This document shows positions 33,695 to 43,205 of a DNA stretch of 64,000 bases, piece by piece. Within the stretch, counting starts at the first letter, position 1; every line of letters begins with the position of its first letter. Source of the stretch: Bacteroidota bacterium (lineage in GTDB: Bacteria > Bacteroidota > Bacteroidia > Cytophagales > Cytophagaceae); NCBI GenBank assembly GCA_023428135.1, contig JAEYZG010000017.1, positions 179,176 through 243,175 of the forward strand. The letters run 5' to 3'. A program made the position numbers and the translations under genes. The notes below the pieces were generated by a model. The model ran no database searches. It was not told the origin of the DNA and was given only the letters and a program-made list of their open reading frames with translations.

Positions 33695-34639
33695 TTATTT
33701 GTAACAGATCAAACCTTCGTCCCATTTATTTAATTTAGCAGACGCTATGAACACAGCTTTAAAGAAGGATAATATCATTTCTTTAGGAGATTCAGATGTT
33801 CTTACCTTCTCATAAGGTAATATAAACTCCCCAAGTGTATCATTATAATAAGCGCCCTCAGACATCTTTGATGTATTAAATTTATCTGGCTGAGGATAGG
33901 CATAAGCGTAAAATGCAGGCTCTCCAAGTCCAAGACCAGGCCAGAAACCATAACTGCTTAACTCTTTTGAATACGCCTCTACCATTACCTCTTTACTTAC
34001 ATTAGGTACTCCCGGATGTGCAGGAGCATCTTTCCCTGAAAAGAAGGTTACTGCAAGATCCATTGCTCCCCAGAAGAAATGCACAGGACTGCTCTTTCCC
34101 GTAAATTCAGATCTGAAAACCCTCATTACATGATCTGCACATAAGAGAATTTTATGAAATGTCTCCACATACTTTTTGTCATATGTCTTATGTGTAAAAT
34201 CTCTTTCAAAGGGAATTCTTTCTTCCATTTCAACAGGAGTTGTCCAGATATTTATTTCAATACCAAGATGTCTGAGTTTCTCTTTTGTTTCTATGTAAAA
34301 ATCCGCTACAGATCTAGAGTAAAGATCCAAGCTGTCAAATTTCCCCTCATTCGTTTTTATATAAAGTTTATGGTCAATAAAATCAAAGTCAATCTGAAAG
34401 TATGAATTGTGATAAGGGATAAGTCCTGTTGTAAGACCTTCTGCAGTTGGAGTAAAGGTAATATGCCACCAGTGGTTGAGCTTAGGAGAGAAGCTAAGTT
34501 TTATTTTACCTACAATCTGCATCCACAGATGAAGCGTTTTGTAGGTTTTTATCCAATCATCCAAAACCAATGGTGGCCATGGATTTTCCCTTTCGGATAT
34601 TAGAATATTATTTGAACTCTTATATAGAAAATTTTTCAT
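33695..34639 (-). CDS. DUF5996-family protein
   Basis: 314 residues from ATG 34639; an in-frame TTG lies upstream at 34684. It shows the conserved pattern of DUF5996: WPPLVLDDWIKTYKTLHLW near the N-terminus, HWWHITFTPTAEGLTTG, then VHFFWGAMDLAVTFFSG and WPGLGLGEPAFYAYAYP. Cytoplasmic; catalytic role unknown. It lies downstream of the broken AraC gene on the same strand, and the AraC protein may once have regulated this locus. Confidence 0.85.
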   Translation of the reverse strand: MKNFLYKSSNNILISERENPWPPLVLDDWIKTYKTLHLWMQIVGKIKLSFSPKLNHWWHITFTPTAEGLTTGLIPYHNSYFQIDFDFIDHKLYIKTNEGKFDSLDLYSRSVADFYIETKEKLRHLGIEINIWTTPVEMEERIPFERDFTHKTYDKKYVETFHKILLCADHVMRVFRSEFTGKSSPVHFFWGAMDLAVTFFSGKDAPAHPGVPNVSKEVMVEAYSKELSSYGFWPGLGLGEPAFYAYAYPQPDKFNTSKMSEGAYYNDTLGEFILPYEKVRTSESPKEMILSFFKAVFIASAKLNKWDEGLICYK

Positions 34640-34707
34640 AACATCTTTTGTAATTAACTTTTGAAAATATTCAAAGGTTTTCAAAGGTGGCTAGTCATGT
34701 TATATTA

Positions 34708-35003
34708 TCAGGGGATTATCAGGCATTTGCAGTTATTTCCTTTGATTGCAAAAGGAATCTCTCCAAACCTTAGATAAAAGAATTGAGTTGTCTTTTCAAT
34801 TTCAAAAGATTGACAGTCTTTAGGGTTAGTAAGAAAAAGTGTTCCTTTGAGTAATTAAATTGCATTATATTAATGCATTGCTTGCCGGAAGCATGGATTA
34901 TGCAGAAGAGCTCAAAAAAGTTATAAGAATTCTCGGGTACAGGATCTCCTTCCAATTCCTGAAAGGAAATTTTGAAAGGCTGATTGATATTTTCCATAAC
35001 CAT
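34708..35003 (-). pseudogene. Frameshifted, truncated AraC-family regulator
   Basis: The reading frame from 35003 encodes NFFELFCIIHASGKQCIN, the cupin-like ligand-binding start of a Bacteroidota AraC-family group. It changes to nonsense after FFLLT (LKTVNLLKLK...). Adding one base at about 34823-34826 restores PKDCQSFEIEKTTQFFYLRF, which matches this group's usual QDCHSFEI...TTRFFFIRF sequence as I remember it. The restored frame then stops at 34708. The C-terminal HTH domain is missing entirely, so this is a decayed gene fragment. Confidence 0.75.
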
Positions 35004-35098
35004 ATACCTTTTATATTTACAGGGTAAACCTTAGATAATACAAAATGAAATTTTAAAATTCCTTGTTCTTTTGTGATATAAATTCAACTACAAAAAAA

Positions 35099-36040
35099 AT
35101 GAAAGCAGTTATAATTAACGAATTCGGTGGTCCTGAAAAACTTATTCCTACCAATATAAAAGTGCCATCACCAGGAAAAAAAGAAGTACTAATTGAGGTA
35201 AAAGCCTTCAGCATAAATCCGGTTGACGTAAAAACCAGATCTGGAAAGGGACTTGCAGGGAGATTCAAAGATAAGCTTCCGCTAATACTGGGATGGGATA
35301 TATCAGGGATAGTAAGGGAGGTTGGGGATGAGGTTACAAGATTTACGAAAGGTGATGCCGTATTCGGAATGGTCAATTTCCCCGGACTAGCATCTGCATA
35401 TGCGCAATACATCATAGCCCCAGAAGATCATATCACTAAAAAACCATCCAATATTACTCATGAAGAAGCAGCAGGTGCTACTTTGGCTTTATTAACTGCC
35501 TGGCAGGGACTTGTGACAAATGCTAAAGTAAAGCAAGGACAAAAGGTTCTTATACACTCTGCTGCCGGTGGCGTCGGGCATTATGCTGTTCAGATTGCAA
35601 AATACCTGGGAGCATATGTTATAGGGACATCATCCGTAGAAAACAAAAATTTTGTTCTTGGGCTTGGCGCTGATGAACATATAGATTATAAGTCTCAAAG
35701 ATTTGAGGATATTGTAAAAGACGCTGATTTTGTATTAGACACCATGGGCGGAGATAATGCCTTGAGATCCTTGCTGTCAACCAAAAAAGGAGGGACTGTC
35801 ATTAGTATACCTTCGGGTCTGCAGGAGGGACTAAAGGAAAAAGCAGAAGAGCTGGGAATAAATGCTTATAATTTCCTTGTAACTTCAAATGGAAAAGACA
35901 TGGAAGAACTTGCCAAACTTCTAGAAAAAGGGATTATAAAATCTCATATCTCCCAAACATATTCTTTTGATGATATCCAGTCTGCACACAAACAAATAGA
36001 GACAGGAAAAACAAGAGGAAAGATAGTCGTGACACTTTAA
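35099..36040 (+). CDS. Zinc-independent MDR NADPH:quinone oxidoreductase
   Basis: 313 residues from ATG 35099 (MKAVIINEFGGPEKL); 12 extra in-frame residues upstream are not family-like. It has the GroES-like domain with INPVDVKTRSG and GWDISGIV, then the Rossmann motif AAGGVGHYAVQIAKYLGA. The zinc ligands of alcohol dehydrogenases are absent, as in the quinone oxidoreductase/zeta-crystallin group. It probably reduces quinones or enones with NADPH. Divergent from the AraC remnant, which could have been its regulator. Confidence 0.92.
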   Translation: MKAVIINEFGGPEKLIPTNIKVPSPGKKEVLIEVKAFSINPVDVKTRSGKGLAGRFKDKLPLILGWDISGIVREVGDEVTRFTKGDAVFGMVNFPGLASAYAQYIIAPEDHITKKPSNITHEEAAGATLALLTAWQGLVTNAKVKQGQKVLIHSAAGGVGHYAVQIAKYLGAYVIGTSSVENKNFVLGLGADEHIDYKSQRFEDIVKDADFVLDTMGGDNALRSLLSTKKGGTVISIPSGLQEGLKEKAEELGINAYNFLVTSNGKDMEELAKLLEKGIIKSHISQTYSFDDIQSAHKQIETGKTRGKIVVTL

Positions 36041-36098
36041 TTACTTCTGTTGAAAGTTTATTCAGATCTAATCCTTTTGAATAATTCTGGATATAAAA

Positions 36099-36128
36099 AC
36101 AAATGCCGGCGAATTGACCGGCATTTGT
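36099..36128. terminator. Bidirectional terminator
   Basis: Perfect 11-bp stem ACAAATGCCGG (36099-36109) / CCGGCATTTGT (36118-36128), 8-nt loop, A-run before and T-rich after. It serves the convergent oxidoreductase and RCC1-protein genes. Confidence 0.88.
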
Positions 36129-36149
36129 TTATGATGTTTCAATTAGTAT

Positions 36150-39100
36150 TTATTTCAACCAAAGGAATTTTCCAGAGAATTGTCTTTCAGTATTCAGCAG
36201 TTGATAATAATAAATACCTTTAGACGCATTCGGTAAAGTATAATTTTTTGTAAATGAACGGTCTTCACTTGTAATATTCTCATTAAGAATGAGTCGGCCA
36301 TCTGGTGTAAATACAGAGAATGCCGCAGGATTCAGAGAGATATCTGAAGCGTATACTTCAAGTTCATTATTTTGATTGACCCTTACAGTAAATTTGCCTT
36401 CAGATAAAATATCAATATAAATTACTTTAGAATAATTTATTGTTCCGTCAAAATCTTCCTGAGCTAGTCTGTAATAGAAATTTCCAAATACATTTTTATC
36501 ATTGAATGAGTATTCCGATCCATTAGCATTATTTGTAGCTGCCACAATACCTACATTAGTATAGTTTTTGCCATCTGCACTTCTTTGAATAAAGAACCTT
36601 TTACTGTCTTTTTCCATTGATGTAGACCAGTACAATTTATTATCTGCTCCTTGATTATCGCCATAAAAACTCAGGTAAGTAACAGGAGTTATACAGTTCT
36701 CCTCAAGCACAACTTTTAACCTGTCACAATATCTTTGTTCAGTGTGAAACTTGATGTTTGCAAATAATCCCCATTCCGGATCATTTGGTGGATTACCATA
36801 ATTATCAACATTAATCATGTTCAGGTATTCACCTCCTGGGACATCATCTAATACAGGCCAGTTAGGATTACATTTAAAATATATACCTGCTCCGGTTGTG
36901 GTTGCACTAAATCCTAACCAATAATCTATACCTGTTTCAGATCCAGGTAAAGTAATTTCCACTGGAAGTTTAAGTTGGCCAATTCCAGGTTGATCAATCC
37001 CGGGACGAACGACAGAAGTCCCACATGCTATGACATTGTTCCTGTCGGCAATAGGTTTTCCATTAGTCAATTTAGTCCCGTAAACACAAACCTCCCAGGT
37101 ATAACTTTTAGTAGACCCTTGATATTCCGAATTTTGATATACAGTTACAGTATCTATAGTCACTGATTCAGAAAACACTCTAATCATCGTATTAGAGGTC
37201 GTAGGAGGGTTCATAGTGCTTTGACTTGCCGAAGTGCACACGGTTGGGTCAATTTCTCCTGTATTGCCACTGACATAACCCTTTTGCTCTACATACACTA
37301 TAAGGTCCGTTCCATCTGTTTCAGTGATTGCACTTTTGGCTACGGCAATACTATCAGTTCTATAGCTTGTTCCGAGTTTAGTACCTCCGGTCGGAGCTGT
37401 GTACCAGTCGTATAAACCATTGCCGGTTTCGGTGCGGACATAAACCGTATTCCCACAATAAACCAGATCGTTAGGTACGGTAAAATCGAGCGGATATACG
37501 GATATGGTAATTTCATCAATTGCAAGTTCGTAAGTAATACAAGGAACATCGCCTCCCACATATTTCACAACTACTTTATAAGTACCTTCCTGGTTAGCAT
37601 CATATGTGACATCAGACCCGTCTCCCACAGCAACCACTACACCGTTTCTGTACCAGGTAATTTCATAATCCGGAGCCAGAGAAGGGCTAATGACAAACCC
37701 GGAGTTTAAAGTAGTTCCTGTCCATTGGGAAAGACATACTGAAAAATCTCTGGGAGATATTGTTGCTTTCGGTTTTGGAGCGGGGAAGTCACATGGCGGT
37801 AGTGTAAATTCTGTTGCATAAGTCTGACAAACAGTATTGTTAATTCCTAATTGTCCAAACATGTTATTTCCCCATGTATAAATTTTATTATCACTGGTAG
37901 TATAAAAACCCCATGTGTCTCCATCCGATATACTTACAACGTTTTCGTCAACAGTGGTCGCATTTCTTCTGATAAAAACTGGAAAAGCAGACTGGGCGGT
38001 ACCAGTTGCTCCATTCCCCAAGTGTCCACCTGAGTTCGCGGTACATGCACCATCGTTCCCCCAGGCAACAGGTTTTCCGTCTATTGTAACGGCCATACCA
38101 TATCCCTGACCTCCGGAAATTGCTTTTGCTTTAAGGTATGTTTCTCCATCGCCAACACCTGGAGTAGTACCCCATTCACCAGCGACAACTCTTCTTGGAT
38201 CAGAAAAGTTACCCACAGTAGCGCCTTGTCCCGTCATAGAACCCCAACCATCATTTCCCCAAGCCCAGACATATCCTGTTGCATCCAGCGCAAGACACAT
38301 AACATCTGCTGCAGAAATTGAAATGATTCCGTCTAAAGGAGTACCGTCTTTTTTTAATACAGGACGGGCATAATTGTCATTTTTATTTTCTGTACCGCTA
38401 TTTGCAGTTCCTGTTTCATTTCTTCCAAGCATTCCTGAACCTCCATATTGACCGGTACCGGCTCCCCATGAATATACTGTTCCTAATCCATCTCCATCAG
38501 GATCAACAAGGGCATAAGCTGTTTCATCACCTGCTTCTATCTGAATTACATTTGTTAAAGGAGATCCATCCGGAGTTCTGATAAATACAGGCGAGGGATT
38601 GTCGACATAGGATCCATTCCCCAACTGCCCTTTATCATTTCTTCCCCAGCCAAGCGCTCTTCCATCATTTAAGATAACGTAACTATTATCATTTCCTCCG
38701 GAAACATACTTGACATCCACGAGATAAGGAGCTAGATCCGCATTTGAAGAAGCAGGAGCTTCTCCTCTGACTACTCGGGCTGGAGCAGTTGTAGCAGCAG
38801 CGGTACTACCTGTACCTGTTATTCCTGTTGCTCCCCCGTTATTTCCCCAGGACCATGCTCCTCCATGACAATCAACAGCAATAAAGTGGGCACCAGACCC
38901 TGCATCTACTGCCTGAACAGTTATACCAGAAGCTAATGATAAGAAATATGGATCATTAGTAGGGAAAAGAACTTTTAAAGGAAGTGGTTCTATTGCATTG
39001 GTCGATCCTACACCTAAAACACCTAATACCGGAGCATGATTTGGTCCACCCGAATTATTCCCCCATGTAAATACAAAGCCATTTGCACAAATAATGGTTG

Positions 39101-39200
39101 AGACAGTGTTTCCGCCTGAAACCAATAGATCTTGTGCTTTAATTACTTGTGAAAAAAATAAAATTGCTAAACTTATAAAAAGCCTTGTAAATCTGACCAT
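36150..39200 (-). CDS. T9SS-secreted RCC1-repeat protein
   Basis: 1016 residues from ATG 39200 (MVRFTRLFISLAILFFSQ, signal peptide cleaved near KAQ). Residues ~25-460 form RCC1-type beta-propeller repeats, seen as recurring xxWGxNxxGQLG elements such as GWGRNDKGQLGNG and TWGNNMFGQLG. An Ig-like region follows (~475-570), then a jelly-roll-like region with ITETDGTDLIVYVEQ. The last ~80 residues are a type A T9SS sorting domain (FSVFTPDGRLILNENI ... GIYYYQLL). Probably exposed at the cell surface; ligand unknown. Confidence 0.9.
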   Translation of the reverse strand: MVRFTRLFISLAILFFSQVIKAQDLLVSGGNTVSTIICANGFVFTWGNNSGGPNHAPVLGVLGVGSTNAIEPLPLKVLFPTNDPYFLSLASGITVQAVDAGSGAHFIAVDCHGGAWSWGNNGGATGITGTGSTAAATTAPARVVRGEAPASSNADLAPYLVDVKYVSGGNDNSYVILNDGRALGWGRNDKGQLGNGSYVDNPSPVFIRTPDGSPLTNVIQIEAGDETAYALVDPDGDGLGTVYSWGAGTGQYGGSGMLGRNETGTANSGTENKNDNYARPVLKKDGTPLDGIISISAADVMCLALDATGYVWAWGNDGWGSMTGQGATVGNFSDPRRVVAGEWGTTPGVGDGETYLKAKAISGGQGYGMAVTIDGKPVAWGNDGACTANSGGHLGNGATGTAQSAFPVFIRRNATTVDENVVSISDGDTWGFYTTSDNKIYTWGNNMFGQLGINNTVCQTYATEFTLPPCDFPAPKPKATISPRDFSVCLSQWTGTTLNSGFVISPSLAPDYEITWYRNGVVVAVGDGSDVTYDANQEGTYKVVVKYVGGDVPCITYELAIDEITISVYPLDFTVPNDLVYCGNTVYVRTETGNGLYDWYTAPTGGTKLGTSYRTDSIAVAKSAITETDGTDLIVYVEQKGYVSGNTGEIDPTVCTSASQSTMNPPTTSNTMIRVFSESVTIDTVTVYQNSEYQGSTKSYTWEVCVYGTKLTNGKPIADRNNVIACGTSVVRPGIDQPGIGQLKLPVEITLPGSETGIDYWLGFSATTTGAGIYFKCNPNWPVLDDVPGGEYLNMINVDNYGNPPNDPEWGLFANIKFHTEQRYCDRLKVVLEENCITPVTYLSFYGDNQGADNKLYWSTSMEKDSKRFFIQRSADGKNYTNVGIVAATNNANGSEYSFNDKNVFGNFYYRLAQEDFDGTINYSKVIYIDILSEGKFTVRVNQNNELEVYASDISLNPAAFSVFTPDGRLILNENITSEDRSFTKNYTLPNASKGIYYYQLLNTERQFSGKFLWLK

Positions 39201-39531
39201 ATTCAAATTATTATAATGTGTTAGAAATCTTAATAACCTATTAATACCCTAAACTAGCAATAAGGTAAGTACCTTGATAAAGAAAATTTATTATTTTATT
39301 TTTTACTCAAAGTAAGATATTGATACCCAAGTATATTTTTTTCCCTTTACTATTAATAGTAATTTCTGCCCTTCGTCGTATTTTGACTACATGATTAACT
39401 AAGGGAAGAGCCTATAATATTTCATAACTATAGGATTTCAGAACTCTTTATCTTATCTTATTTAATGTTAAGATTGGTATTTTGAGGGTTATAATATAAT
39501 TGAATTATTATTAAAAAAGATACACTGAAAT
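39201..39531. other. Divergent intergenic region
   Basis: 331 bp between the RCC1 protein and epimerase genes. A 14-bp near-palindrome AAGGTA-AG-TACCTT lies at 39262-39275; otherwise only AT-rich sequence, with no confident promoter box. Confidence 0.4.
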
Positions 39532-40461
39532 ATGCAAACAATTCTTGGCTCCGGCGGTGCAATTGGAGTAGATCTCGCAAAAGAACTTACGTCGTACACA
39601 AAAGATATCAGACTTGTAAGCCGTAATCCTAAGAAAGTAAATCCTGACGATCAGCTGTTCTCTGCTGACTTATCCGATCCATCTTCTGTAAACAAAGCAA
39701 TACAGGGATCAGATGTTGTTTATCTTACCATCGGATTCGAATATAAACTTAGCGTGTGGAAACAAAAATGGCCTCCGTTGATCACTCATGTAATTGAAGC
39801 TTGTAAGAAATACAATGCAAAGTTGGTCTTCTTTGACAATGTATATATGTATGATGCGAATTTTATTGGAAATATGACCGAAGAAACTCCCGTAAAACCC
39901 TCTAGCCAAAAAGGTAAGATTCGTGCTGCTATTGCCAGTCAGATTATGAATGAGACCCGAAATGGCCTTACAGCGCTTATAGCAAGGTCAGCAGACTTTT
40001 ATGGCCCTTCTATCAAAAATAGCATAATGAATGAGCTGGTATATAAAAACTTAAAAAAAGGTAAAGCTGCAAACTGGATGGCCAGTGTAAATAAAATACA
40101 CAATTTCACATATACACCTGATGCAGCAAAGGCAACAGCTATGTTAGGCAACACGCCGGACTGTTACAACCAGGTGTGGCACCTGCCAACTGATGCTACC
40201 AAAATGACCGGTAAGGAATGGATAGAACTTTTTGCCAAAGAAATGAGAATTTCCCCTAAGTATATCGTGCTACCATCATGGCTGATAAGTATTCTTGGAA
40301 TATTTATTCCGCTTATGAAGGAGTTAAAGGAAATGAACTATCAGAATGAAAGTGACTACTTTTTTAATAGCAGCAAGTTTGAAAAGTATTTTAACTTTAA
40401 ACCAACTACTCCGGAAACGGGGGTGAGAAACATAATTAAGGCCGATACAGTGGGCCTTTAA
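39532..40461 (+). CDS. NAD-dependent epimerase/dehydratase-like protein
   Basis: 309 residues, atypical/extended SDR. The Rossmann start is ILGSGGAIGVDLAKEL; DLSDPSSVNKAIQGSDVVYLTIG and FFDNVYMYD follow as in extended SDRs. The usual catalytic YxxxK is not obvious after NVYMYD (PSSQKGKIRAAI follows), so it may be an atypical member that binds NAD(P) without the classical triad. Cytoplasmic, single gene. Substrate unknown. Confidence 0.82.
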   Translation: MQTILGSGGAIGVDLAKELTSYTKDIRLVSRNPKKVNPDDQLFSADLSDPSSVNKAIQGSDVVYLTIGFEYKLSVWKQKWPPLITHVIEACKKYNAKLVFFDNVYMYDANFIGNMTEETPVKPSSQKGKIRAAIASQIMNETRNGLTALIARSADFYGPSIKNSIMNELVYKNLKKGKAANWMASVNKIHNFTYTPDAAKATAMLGNTPDCYNQVWHLPTDATKMTGKEWIELFAKEMRISPKYIVLPSWLISILGIFIPLMKELKEMNYQNESDYFFNSSKFEKYFNFKPTTPETGVRNIIKADTVGL

Positions 40462-40668
40462 GGTAATTCTAACCAGAACCTCTTTTAATAAAAAGTGTAT
40501 TTGTTTAAGTCTGAAAAATAAATATCAAGAAATTAAACGAAGGGAGTTCTCACACTTTCAGATCTGACCTGATATAAGGTTTGTATTTTTTTTTGTGTTC
40601 CTTTGGTTGTCAATACTCTTTTATAGAAAAAAAAAATTATTAAAGAGAATTGAGAGGTTTATACACTT

Positions 40669-41517
40669 TTAATGCGATGTCAACCGACTTGCTTCCCATC
40701 CAATCATAGCCTTCTTTCTGTGACTTCCCCAACGAAATTCACCTATACCCCCAACACTCTTGATTACCCGATGACATGGAATGATAAAACCTACTGGATT
40801 ACTACCGATAGCAGTTCCTACAGCTCTTGATGCATTGGCCTGATTCATACTTCCAGCAATTTGTCCATAGGAGGTAAGGACACCCTGAGGTATTTTTAAT
40901 AATGCCTCCCAGACTTTTATCTGAAACGCTGTACCTTTTAAGTGAAGCTTTATTTTTTCCGAATCGGCAAAGTCATTAGCAAAAAAGCGAGCTACTTTTG
41001 ACTGATCCTCATCAGTACCTTCTTTTATAGAAGCATTGATCCATGAAGCTTTCAGCTCTTCTATCACATTTTTTTCTTCACCGTCAAAGAAATAAAGATT
41101 GCTGATACCTTTCCCAGTAGAAGCAATTAAATAATCACCAAACTGGCTATTTCTAATACTATATCTGATCGTAAGATTTTCACCTCCGTTTTTATATTCT
41201 CCGGGAGTCATTCCTTCTATGTTTACAAAAAGATCATGAAGACGGCTGGTTGTTGACAAACCAGTCAGCTCTGCTGCATCTGCTAATGTTCTTGAAGAAG
41301 ATGTTTCAAGAACTTTTTTAGCATATTCGATTGTAAGGAACTGCAGAAATTTTTTAGGACTAACTCCCGCCCATTCAGTAAACATACGCTGAAAATGGTA
41401 AGGACTTAAATGGACTACTTCTGCAACCTCTTCCAGTGAAGGCTGGGCTTTTATATTTTTTGAGATGAAATCAATTGCTTTGGAAATTCTGTCAAAATCA
41501 AAATTATTGTTGTCCAT
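40669..41517 (-). CDS. AraC HTH plus O6-methylguanine-DNA methyltransferase (Ada-like, no N-domain)
   Basis: 282 residues. Residues ~1-105 form an AraC-type helix-turn-helix (LEEVAEVVHLSPYHFQRMF). Residues ~115-280 form the suicide methyltransferase, with the active-site Cys in IPCHRVI and preceding GTAIGSNP. The methyl-phosphotriester-sensing Zn domain of E. coli Ada is missing, so activation on alkylation damage would need another signal. It follows the AlkA-like gene by 76 nt on the same strand and probably forms an alkylation-repair operon. Confidence 0.92.
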   Translation of the reverse strand: MDNNNFDFDRISKAIDFISKNIKAQPSLEEVAEVVHLSPYHFQRMFTEWAGVSPKKFLQFLTIEYAKKVLETSSSRTLADAAELTGLSTTSRLHDLFVNIEGMTPGEYKNGGENLTIRYSIRNSQFGDYLIASTGKGISNLYFFDGEEKNVIEELKASWINASIKEGTDEDQSKVARFFANDFADSEKIKLHLKGTAFQIKVWEALLKIPQGVLTSYGQIAGSMNQANASRAVGTAIGSNPVGFIIPCHRVIKSVGGIGEFRWGSHRKKAMIGWEASRLTSH

Positions 41518-41593
41518 ATATTGAATCTTCTTTATTAAAGAACATCAAAGATGAAATATTAATTGGCATATTTCAATCCGAATCTTGCTGAAT

Positions 41594-42499
41594 TTAATGG
41601 ATAGCCAAACTTCTCCATAAATAGATAACGATATAACTCTCCATATTTTTATATCTTTCAAAAAAGAGTTTGATACTTTTGTAATCCTTTTTATCTTCTA
41701 TAATATCATGATTTAGAAGGGCTTTTAACAATCCTGCATCTCCATGCGGAATGCTGTTCGGATCTCTGATTGTTTTCATTAGGACGTAATTTGCAGTCCA
41801 TGTTCCAATTCCACGAAAGCTTGTCAGAAGCTTATGTCTGCTTTCTATATCAGGCAAAGCCTTGAGGATATTTTTACTTAACTTTCCTTCGGAAAAGGCC
41901 TTAGCTATATTGATCAAATAGGATGCCTTTGCGGAAGAGAATTGCATCTCTTTCAATTCATCTGTTGAAGCATGTGTAAGTATGTTATAGTCAGGGAAAA
42001 TATAAAAAGATGACCCTTCATATTCCACCTTTGTTCCATACCGCTCCACCAGTCTTCGTTTTAATTTATATGCAAAAGAAAGATTGATCTGCTGGCCGAT
42101 AATGCACCAGCAAAGAGACTCAAAAAGATCCGTAATGCCCATAAGACGAAGTCCGTAAAAGTCTTTATACATGTAAACCAATTGTTTGTCTTTTTTAAGC
42201 GCATTGTAAAAGGGCTCCAGATCATTATTCAGATCAAACCATTCTATTACAAAGGCTTCTATAAGCATTTTACTTTTAGTATTTACTGACCCAACAAGCA
42301 CTTCAGTGTTTATGATCTTATCTTTTTCATAGATTTTGAGTAGATAAACCTCTTCTCCCAGTTGTAAAGCCTTCCAAACGGCATCCTGCCGCACTGTATG
42401 AGCACAATCATCATAGTTACGGTCCAGAAACCAAAGACATTCTGCAAAACTGAAGAGGGGAGGTTCTTTAATTTTTATGATGTTATTCTTACTTGCCAT
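41594..42499 (-). CDS. AlkA-like DNA-3-methyladenine glycosylase
   Basis: 301 residues. The C-terminal half is an HhH-GPD base-excision glycosylase: helix-hairpin-helix LLTSFRGIGTWTANYVLM followed by the catalytic Asp in SIPHGDAGL. The N-terminal half resembles AlkA's beta domain. It removes alkylated bases from DNA. First gene of a two-gene unit with the Ada-like protein. Confidence 0.9.
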   Translation of the reverse strand: MASKNNIIKIKEPPLFSFAECLWFLDRNYDDCAHTVRQDAVWKALQLGEEVYLLKIYEKDKIINTEVLVGSVNTKSKMLIEAFVIEWFDLNNDLEPFYNALKKDKQLVYMYKDFYGLRLMGITDLFESLCWCIIGQQINLSFAYKLKRRLVERYGTKVEYEGSSFYIFPDYNILTHASTDELKEMQFSSAKASYLINIAKAFSEGKLSKNILKALPDIESRHKLLTSFRGIGTWTANYVLMKTIRDPNSIPHGDAGLLKALLNHDIIEDKKDYKSIKLFFERYKNMESYIVIYLWRSLAIH

Positions 42500-42769
42500 T
42501 GAGATAAATTATGTTAATATGATACATATACTTATATATATATTTTGAATAGGCTATTTATAAGGATAACTAAAGTAAGAAAGATGAAACACATTAAACA
42601 TTAAATCAGGCAAAAAAGTACTTTACAGAAAGTTTGAGCTGCCTTCTCCAGAATACCAAATGGTTGAAGAGTCGAAGGTAATGTAAAAGTAGTATTGAGA
42701 GTAATTATATAATAAAAAAGATAATAAATCCAATCTAGTGTTTGAGCCAATGAGAATCCAAAATTAAAC

Positions 42770-43038
42770 TTAGCTTCTCAAAGCTTTTTCTTTAGCCTGT
42801 GCCGAGGTTATAACCTTTATAACTTCATAATCAACAGGGCCTTGGTTCTTATTCACCCATTCCTGCATTTTTTTATCAGAAACACTTTCCTTACCTGATA
42901 ACAGGTCGTTAAATCTTCATCAATCCAGCTGTTAATATAATGGACTCCTTCAGGAATTTTTCGTCCGGCATTATCAAGGTCCTGATATATTTCTTTTGCT
43001 TTTCCAGGATGGAAGCGTTCGATAATCATATAAAGCAT
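42770..43038 (-). pseudogene. Frameshifted DUF3303-family gene
   Basis: The frame from 43038 gives MLYMIIERFHPGKAKEIYQ and VHYINSWIDEDLTTCYQ, the N-terminal two thirds of DUF3303 proteins, then runs out of frame to a stop at 42853. A second frame continues with MQEWVNKNQGPVDYEVIKV and ITSAQAKEKAL to a stop at 42770, which is the family's C-terminus. The switch lies near 42895-42910. Either a recent frameshift or a sequencing/assembly error. Confidence 0.75.
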
Positions 43039-43205
43039 AATGATTAGTTTTATTGATTGGTTAAAAATAAAAAGAATTATAATTATAAAAAACTGAATAT
43101 AAGAACATTACGAAGTGGTTAAACGGAAAGAAAATTGACTATGCCTTCCATAGTTTTAAATAAAGATAACATAACAATAGTCTTTTCTGATGGTTTGCAA
43201 CATGC

